Source: Pholiota molesta (taxonomy: Eukaryota; Basidiomycota; Agaricomycetes; Agaricales; Strophariaceae). From it: a stretch of DNA of 64,000 bases. The notes below the pieces were generated by a model. The model had not been told where the DNA came from, did no database searches, and was given only the letters and a program-made list of their open reading frames with translations. A program made the position numbers and the translations under genes. Below are positions 56,876 to 64,000 of this stretch, in pieces. Each line of letters begins with the position of its first letter. The first letter of the stretch is position 1. The stretch spans positions 62,001 to 126,000 of the forward strand of contig JACGCK010000078.1 of the NCBI GenBank assembly GCA_014925825.1, in the 5' to 3' direction.

Positions 56876-59800
56876 TCAATCAAGCTGGAGTTGGCCAGGC
56901 GTCCACGCGGTAACAGTGGACGCAAAACCGTTGATGTTGTCGCTTTGATTGATAATCCCCTTCCCATAAACACTGATCTGATAGACAGAAGATACTGTCG
57001 AAAGACTATAGACACTGATATCCGATAAGGCATCCAGATTCACGATCTGACTTTGACAGTCTCTTGTGGTCGTGCATTGGTCTTGAGAATAGTTCTTTGT
57101 CAATGAATGGTGGTTAGTGAGATTATTCATTTCGGAGTTACAAGTAGTAGGCTTACGATGAAGAAGCTGTACAACCCAGCACCTAAGGAAGAGCCTTCAG
57201 TCATCATGTCCCTTTGCGGAGCGAGCCTTAACATCGACATACCAAAAATCAGAATATTTTGCGAATGCCTGACAGCCAAAGCCCAGGCTGACGCGTTTCC
57301 TTCATAAGGTGTCGGATCGTGGTAAGTAGGATCAATCCTGAAGGGGGTCGGTGCAGCGGGCTTAGGCTGAAAGTAAGGCTGCATGAAGAAGTAAGCAAAA
57401 GAGAGAGGAGACCTGATATCGGACCCACTTACACTTTCTGTCTGAATCAATCCCATGTAGTGGCGTTTCGCGCCGACTAGGTTATATTGGTAAATAACAT
57501 GATGCTCCGCTGGATGTGCGTATGGATGCATGAGCACGACACTGACAGAGTAGCGACGATTACTTACATGCAGTTCCAATCATCCAGACGGGTCCTTGAG
57601 ATTCCGAAAGAATACCGCGACCGGCGTAAACAGTGAGTTGTGCTTGTGCTTCATGATCCAGATCGTGGTCTGCAAGCCAGACCCAGGTACCCTAGGCGGA
57701 TGTACCAGGTTAGCGAAACATGGCGAGCTGAAACCATGTTGCAACCTACCTCAAAATATCCAGTAGCAAAAGGGGTGATATGCAAACTCATAAAAGCGGC
57801 GTAGCATGGATCATATGGCCCCGTTCCGAATTGCGAACACGTATCGCCTTCCAAATTCGTTCCTCTACCTGCAGTTTCAATGCGTGAATAGCGAACTATT
57901 GAGAACATGGAAACACAAACTTCCACCAAGCCTAAGCAAACGCAATCACATTTAGCGTCACTTGGAAAGTCAAAACGAGGAATTTTTCGGACCTGATGTG
58001 CGTATCCCACATTCCTGCCCCTGCTGGAGCGTCCTCGGGTTCTCTCACATTCCATTCAACGACGATCGCACCGGCAGCTGGGCCGACAGTGGTGAAGACC
58101 ACGTCTGTGATCTCCGTCACTCCCTGCGAACCCCTTTCGCCCACCCGGAATACCACTCGCGGGTGCAGTTGGTCTTGGAAGGCAGGGCCTCTACCTGCAA
58201 GCACCGACCACGCTTCGCCAACGAGACGTGTCCCGGCAGGAATGGCCAGCGTGGATGTGACGACATAGAAGCCTGCGTCCAGAAATATGATTTTGTGGGC
58301 TGCATACTAACGATCACTTTGTAAGAGAAATCCTTTAGATGAATCGCTGATAAGACGGAACAGACCTTGTCGAAGAGTGATTGAAGAGCGTTGGTATCGT
58401 CCGTCACACCGTCGCCTTTGGCGCCTTGATCTCGGGCGCTGACGAAATCGCTGGCATCATAGGATTCGTATTGCGGATGTCCTCGACTAACAATTCTGCC
58501 ATCCGCGTCCAACAAAACAGGCGATTTATAAGGAGCGTCAATGGCGCCTTGTTTGAAGGATCCGTTCCCACTCGTCCCATGATAAACATTTCCCTGGGCC
58601 CAGGAATCGATGGTCTTCGTTCTCAATCCGGGGGAAGTTCCAAGGAGGACATTTTGGCCACCTGCAACAGCGACGGCAACAGATACATTAGTGAGTTTCG
58701 CGTTGTTGATAACCAGCGAGCCGTCGAGCGTCCCGTTCGACGCAGCGGAAGTACGGATGAATATGGGGGTGTCTGTAACGATTGCGTCAATTATCGCTAG
58801 AGCTCCGGTTGTCTAAAAATCTTGATGAGACGTTAACGTTAACATTAATTGAGGCAAATCTACCTGGCCTCCCGTTGCTTTGCCACCGGTTGCAACATCG
58901 AACCCGATCTGATATTCTATGAGTATTTTAAGGCGCATAAAACGTACAAGGCTACGTACCTGACAGTTGTTGAACTTGACGTCCTGGTAGGTCCAGCCTG
59001 GGACATGATTCAAATTAGCGATTTCCCGTACACAAATAATGTATCTTACCCCAATTCCACAAGCTATAGACTCCAGTCTGAGCGTTATTGACGGTGAGGT
59101 TTCTTACCGTGAATCTTAAATATTTCAAACGAAGTTAGCGAAACAAGAAAGCCACTAGCTAGACCACCTCGATCTTCTCGTTCAAGTGGCGTTGCCCACT
59201 GTTCAAACGTCAAGTGGCACGGCGAAGTGGGGCAGAGCAGATTCGCCATGCAAATAGGGTGATAAATCACTAATTAAAGCAAAAATTCTGCTTGAAATCT
59301 AGCAAGGGATGCAGCTTGGATGCAGCCTCGTGCACGGCCACTGTCGAACAAGCAGGCGGCCTGCGTTATGCCGCCAAACTTCATCCAAATGACATTGCTT
59401 GCGTCCCCACACCGCCACTTGAGCGAAAAGCTCTAGCGGTCTAGCGTTTTGACAATAGCTGTCATAGAGTAAATACGCACTGCTGATTTCCGCCCCAAAT
59501 GCCGAATTTCCCTACAGAATGTTAAAAGTGTTCGAACTCGGTTAAACCTTCAGGCTCACCTCCGTTGAAAATGAGATCTCCCATAAATCCACCGCTGCTA
59601 TAATTGAGAAAGCATTGCGTAGGGCACCTTGATTTGGCTCACCTTCCATTTTCCATCCAGATACCTGAGTAGAATTCGGCCATTATCAGCCATTTTATTG
59701 TGAGATCATAGAAGCATCCATTTACCTTGGTGTGCCGTATTTGAAGCCGCGGACATTTCGAAAGCGATATTCATCAGAGAAGTCGCCTGAGCTACTTGCC

Positions 59801-60857
59801 AATGTATTCCAGTTCCCTGCGAGTTTTGAGGGGGAACTCTGTAAATAAAAAATTAATGGAAGAAGACGTTAGAGATCAAGAAGTTATCGTACTGTCGGGT
59901 GTCAATTACAAAGTTACGAATTGAGCGATGGCTACAACAACCTTAGCGACGGTTGAAAATATACAAATTTTGACCTACAAATTATTTGTGGCTTGGAAAT
60001 ATTGCGCGCCTTCTCCGCCCGGGATGTATGGATTAGCATCTGTTTGATAGATCAACAAGCGATATCTCTCTGAGCTCAAAAGGAATACCTATTACAGCCA
60101 TCCCACTGAACGTTGGGGCGGCTAGTAAGGTTGGAGGATTTTTTGCATCACCAATGAGCTGCGTGTAATAGTAGGGGATGATCGGTGTAGAGATAAGATA
60201 TATTCTATGGGCGTGCATCAGATTCAACCTGGTGACAGACTGAGAATCAATGCTTACCCTTGTGGAAAGTAGACGATGGCTGGAGATATACTGAATACCG
60301 CTCATTATCAGCCGTTGGGTGTATCATATGTATTCAAGCGGATACTCACGTAGACGATGAACAATTGGTTGCAAGACCGCATCTGTTCTGCGAGGTAATA
60401 GCAAGACTGCAGCATATTAGCAGGCAGAAAAGTTGAAAGCATCGCAGTTGCACGTACTTGATTGCAGCTGTATCGTCGTGCACTCCATCACCAAAGGCAC
60501 CATAGTCCTATCGTCCAATGTTAGACTATCATTCTGTAGAGGAATCCAGTCCACAAAAAGACTTGCTTTAACGTTCCTGAAGACCTTGTAGCCTACAGGA
60601 TCAGGATTGAATGGCGATATTCCCTGATGCTTGATCTTCTCCATCCAAAACGGTTCTTCAGCATTACCGGTTCCTTCACGACGGGATTGGACATGGTGTA
60701 CGCTCTTGAGAGGCGATATAGCATTCATCAATGAATTAGCCAGCTCCTCAGCATGGGGAGAAGTGGTGGCTGCATGGATCGCCTGGAAAAGGCATCCAAC
60801 CAGGAGGAGTTTCGTGACTAGACGGCGCGAGGCGTCACAACTATCACGTGTTGGCAT
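56876..60857 (-). CDS. GH55 exo-beta-1,3-glucanase (secreted, double beta-helix)
   Basis: Secreted GH55 enzyme that releases glucose or gentiobiose from beta-1,3-glucan (fungal wall or laminarin). ATG 60857 gives MPTRDSCDASRRLVTKLLLV and a signal peptide ending near HAAT. Core: EEPFWMEKIKHQGISPFNPD, VGYKVFRNVK, then DYGAFGDGVHDDTAAIK after a GC-AG intron (60566-60508), the first pectate-lyase-like helix; YLISTPIIPYYYTQLIGDA, ENGSGGFMGDLIFNGG, GFDVATGGKATGGQ. The second helix opens SRGHPQYESYDASDFVSARD, QGAKGDGVTDDTNALQ, FLDAGFYVVTSTLAIPAG, then DAPAGAGMWDTHIRLGG, PFATGYFEGTWVWLADHD, YAGRGILSESQGPVWMIGTA, HVIYQYNLVGAKRHYMGLIQ and ends TVTAWTPGQLQLD, TGA at 56876. About 15 introns; one of 366 bp carries an inverted-repeat insert. 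No frame break noticed. Confidence 0.9.
59158..59446. mobile_element. MITE-like insert in a GH55 intron
   Basis: Within the 366-base intron 59480-59115 two arms of about 33 bases are imperfect inverted repeats: GCTAGACC...GTTCAAGTGGCG at 59158-59191 and the complement CGCCACTTGAGCG...GGTCTAGC at 59413-59446 (about three quarters of bases match, one gap). The 220 bases between them are unrelated to the exons and more GC-rich than other introns. No clear target-site duplication, and no protein-coding capacity. Confidence 0.45.
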
Positions 60858-63800
60858 CTTGAGCGCGAAATGAGAGGAAATGTGCCGCTTGTCGACTCTC
60901 GAGTGCTTCGAGTTGGGTCCCTTGATATTCCGCCCGTCTTTTAAAGCTGGTAGAGCGCTTCTCTTAGGGAGACGGGAATATGCTCACCAACGTCACCGTA
61001 GCTCACTTCAAGCTATCCCCTCAAGCCGCTTGTCAACTCTGCACCTCGCATCGACGCACCAGCAGTGGGCCACACACGTCCGCGCACTCGGCAGCCCGTC
61101 GGCGACCCATCCTCCGTTCCGTTTCCTTCCATCCTCCCGCCCCGGATTCGTCTCCTCACACCATCCCGCCTGCCTCCTGCTCTCTGGCCCTCCGCCATCC
61201 CCCGTAGCCGTCCACTCCAGCCTACGGCCGCAGCAGACGACGCCCACAGAAACTCACCATCTGCACGAACAAAGCGCGATGACCATCGAGCGCGTTCACC
61301 GACGCGAAGAGCATGGGAGGATCAACGCGCAGAAGCCACGCAGCACAGACAGCACGCGGCGCCCAGGTATGTAAATCTTATCTCATCTCAGTCAGCACCG
61401 CGCCCACAGCAGTGAGCTAGGCACAACGGCGCCGACGCTGCGACCTGCTGCAACAGAGAAGGACCTGCCTACCCAGCGACATCACAGTTCAGCGCACATC
61501 GTGGCCGCCGCAGCAAGTTCCACCAGTACCGGTGTCGGCAAGTCCTAGTCCATCGTTAAGGTCGCCGCCCTCGCACCCCAGCATATGCCGTACTTACATA
61601 TCGATACACACACTACCAGCAGATTCAGAGCAGTATACATACCAACGGAACAGGGCCGGCAAGCCCAAGGCGGAGATCTCGACGACATCGGGCCCCTCTA
61701 GCGAGCATCCGACGCTCAGATGGCACGGATAGTGGATGGGTCCATGGGCGCCACAGCGCGCAGAATCCAGACAGCACAGACAGCACGCAGCGCCAGGTGT
61801 GTAAGTGTAAATGTCATCTCGTCATCCCCCTCAGCATCGCGCTCACAGCAGTGAGCTAGGCAAAAACCGGCGGCGACACAGCGAGCTGCTGCACCAGAGA
61901 CCCAGCATCCGCGATCCCCAGATCCAGACCCGCAGTGACGATATCCGGACACCGGAGCGTATGTAGTCAGCAACGAGATGACGACGTTGGGATACGTCTT
62001 GGACGATAAACGGTGCGACGCGCGCGGGTACCTGACGAGAGCCACCAGTGCGTAGCCACGAGCAAACGCACTAGTCACTTCGGCGCAGCACTTACCAGCA
62101 GCACCTCCAGAGCGGGCATACAAAACTCCACGGCGCCGCGCGAGCGAGATATCCGCACGACGACGTCGGCGCACATCCGGCGAGCGTCGACATTCAGATC
62201 AAACCACAGGGCAGGCACAGGAGCCGCGCAGCATGTCATCGCCCTTCGTCTCAGCGTCGCGCTCACAGCAATATCATAAGCAAACCGGAGGCCACAGCGA
62301 CGACAACCACTACCACAAAGAACCGCCGCTGCGCTGCGCCGACCCGCACGATACACGGACACCGAAGCGTCGTCGGCAACGGAACGACGATGCTCGGATA
62401 AGGGATGGGCGACTCACGGCGTGGTTTGGACGATAACGGCTCGTTTCGCGGGGGCGAGGGGACGAGAGCGACGGTGCGCCGCTGCGGGAAAACGTCAGTG
62501 GGCGCTCCATTGCCTTCACCGTAGAGGAGTTGTTACTCACCGCACCGCTGCCTTGAAGACGAATCCCGATAGCGCCGTCTTCGCCCAGCACCACTAAGAC
62601 GGACCGACAAGCCACTGCGACACGTCAACGTGTAGAAACGGAAACACGGGGCCAGCCATGCGGCGTTCGCTTTTGGAGACGAGGTGGGCAGCTTACCGGA
62701 GGTGCAGACGGCCGATCTGCGAAGGCGCAGCGCAGCGCCAAATCGATCGCGCAAGAAGGACTCAATGTCCTTACGCTCAACGCGCGCCGCCATCGCGCGG
62801 CGTAACAGACGCGCGTGCAGAGGGCGTCCGAGATGGCGCGGCCCATGAAAGACGAAAACACAAGCGCTGCGGCGTGATATCGGAACAGCCGCCCACCTAT
62901 TCCACTTACCAACGAGGACGGCGACCACGGGCGGAAGGACCAGTCAAGCACCGAGGCTGGCGTGGCTTCCTCAGGATACGGGTGAGTCCATCTATCGGAA
63001 TGTTCGCAATCTTGACTTACCCAGACTTTGACCAGCGCCGAGGCTGGCTGATCCAGTCGTGCAAGGGCACGGCCGGCGGGGACGAGCGGCCTTTCAGGCG
63101 CTATGAGTGGCGGTAAGCAATGGCACGGCTGCAGAGACGAGCAGCAACCTACGTACTTACTACGCGTTCTAGATGAGCCTGAAGCTCGAAGGGCGATCTG
63201 CAGAGGGAGGACGAGATTAGCGCGGTGCGTATGTCATGCTCGAGGACACGTCGCTCACCTCATCTCGAAGATGCGTGCTGTAGCCGACATAAAGTGCGGC
63301 GCGGTTATTCATCAGGTTTATCACTTAAGAGGGACAAAAGCTCACTTGTAGGACAGCCAGATCACATCGCCATCAACGAGTGGACGTGTGGAGGAGAGCA
63401 GCGCCAACCAGAACCGACGAGCTCGGCGATATAGAGGAAGAAGAGAGAAGACGAGGAGAGCAGAGCAGAGGAGAGCAGAGGACAGTGGGATGAGGGAATG
63501 AAAGAGATATCCATAGTCTTATATATACCTTTGCTAGATGTGTACGTACATGCAATGAAACGGTGGCTTTGAGAATATCTCGTCCAGGGTCCGCACGCGC
63601 TAAGCGAAATCCGATCCGCATCTCCTCCTCCGTTTCCTCGTCCGCGTCCGTTCCTCATCCTTGCCTGTATCATGCAGACCATACTAGTCATCAATAAAAC
63701 AACCCATAGCCCATTTTTATTATGACTAGATTACAGAAAAGCGAGCTATCTGTTGTGTTTTATTCGTTATTGAGCACAAAGAGTTCATGTTTCTACAATT

Positions 63801-64000
63801 CAAAATTGCAAAGTTCATCCGCGCAGCGGTCCAGTACCATCTCTACCCACACACCCAGCAGCCCCTGAACCGGGAGGCTATAATCCTATGTCGTAAAACT
63901 ATAGGGAAATGGCACTAGACTGCTTAATCCATGCAACGCTCCGAACCTAAGCCTTCAGCAAGTGCATCTTCTCGCAGGCGGAACGTTCAAGCGCGCGATC
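60858..64000. other. GC-rich region without a convincing gene
   Basis: The first 100 bases are the GH55 promoter (TTTTAAAG near 60938-60944). From about 61.0 to 63.4 kb the DNA is clearly more GC-rich than the rest, open in several frames with Arg/Ala/Pro/Ser-rich translations that look like composition effects. Sequence beyond 63.5 kb is AT-rich again with nothing recognised. Confidence 0.5.
61340..62470 (+). repeat. Degenerate tandem repeats of about 420-440 bp
   Basis: Three related blocks share the order: CAGACAGCACGC-type lead, a GT...CTCAG stretch resembling a tiny intron, CTCACAGCAGTGAGCTAGGC, and a purine-rich follow-up. The CTCACAGCA anchor occurs at about 61402 (as CCCACAGCA), 61842 and 62262, i.e. 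spacing about 440 and 420. Other shared words are CGGACACCGGAGCG/CGGACACCGAAGCG (61947, 62356) and TTGGACGATAAACGG/TTGGACGATAACGG (62000, 62426). Confidence 0.5.

Noticed and set aside
61360..62280. CRISPR-like or telomeric array
   Set aside because: Units are long, degenerate and without identical short repeats or uniform spacers, and the genome is eukaryotic; no TTAGGG-type repeats are present.
62533..63116. Overlapping long frames on both strands (131 and 152 codons)
   Set aside because: Arg/Ala-rich in every frame, as expected from GC-rich DNA; no start context, motif or exon structure.

Overview
The window looks like nuclear DNA of a mushroom-forming basidiomycete (Agaricomycetes). The reasons are: genes split by many short introns (mostly about 45-70 bp, GT-AG, two clear GC-AG); F-box-like proteins of the agaric 'IPYELIDS' type; a tandem cluster of agaric-type seven-helix membrane proteins; a membrane-anchored glyoxal oxidase; a bicupin oxalate decarboxylase; a GH55 glucanase; and a long PIL1-domain eisosome protein. 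All homology calls are from reading the translation; no search was run.

Layout. 1-5.4 kb: 3' part of RAD17 (checkpoint clamp loader), an F-box-like gene, a disordered protein with a helical N-terminus, and BNA1 (3-hydroxyanthranilate dioxygenase). 7.0-7.9 kb: an Asn/Ser/Gly/Tyr-repeat protein with a 5-base duplication that breaks its frame. 8.1-20 kb: a secreted/transport block with oxalate decarboxylase, glyoxal oxidase, a secreted protein of unknown function, a gene fragment, and a GPR1/FUN34/YaaH acetate-type transporter. 22-28 kb: beta-propeller lactonase, a second F-box-like gene, and a GT90 glycosyltransferase. 28-31.4 kb: unresolved. 31.4-38 kb: three tandem seven-helix membrane protein genes. 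38.9-44.6 kb: a disordered-tail membrane protein, mitochondrial ribosomal protein uS4m (NAM9) with an expanded TEAAE repeat, and a small serine palmitoyltransferase subunit. 46-52.2 kb: a small repeat protein, a decayed duplicate of part of the PIL1 gene, a small membrane protein, and the PIL1-domain gene. 54.4-60.9 kb: a TWFE-type fungal protein and GH55 beta-1,3-glucanase with a transposon-like insert in one intron. 61-63.5 kb: GC-rich DNA with about 420-440 bp degenerate repeats and no convincing gene.

The genes do not form one pathway. Oxalate decarboxylase, glyoxal oxidase, GH55 and the acetate-type transporter fit wood or litter decay and organic-acid handling; PIL1 and the SPT small subunit are plasma-membrane and sphingolipid functions; RAD17, NAM9 and BNA1 are housekeeping.

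The strongest unexpected signal is one repeated lesion: at about ten places in seven genes the conserved frame is broken by exactly one missing base, nearly always inside a short homopolymer. This points to systematic indel errors in the assembly rather than to ten independent mutations, and automatic gene models here are probably wrong at those points. I did not find a convincing new biological system; the best leads are the seven-helix gene trio, the Asn/Ser/Gly/Tyr-repeat protein, the PIL1 partial duplication, and the MITE-like insert in the GH55 intron.
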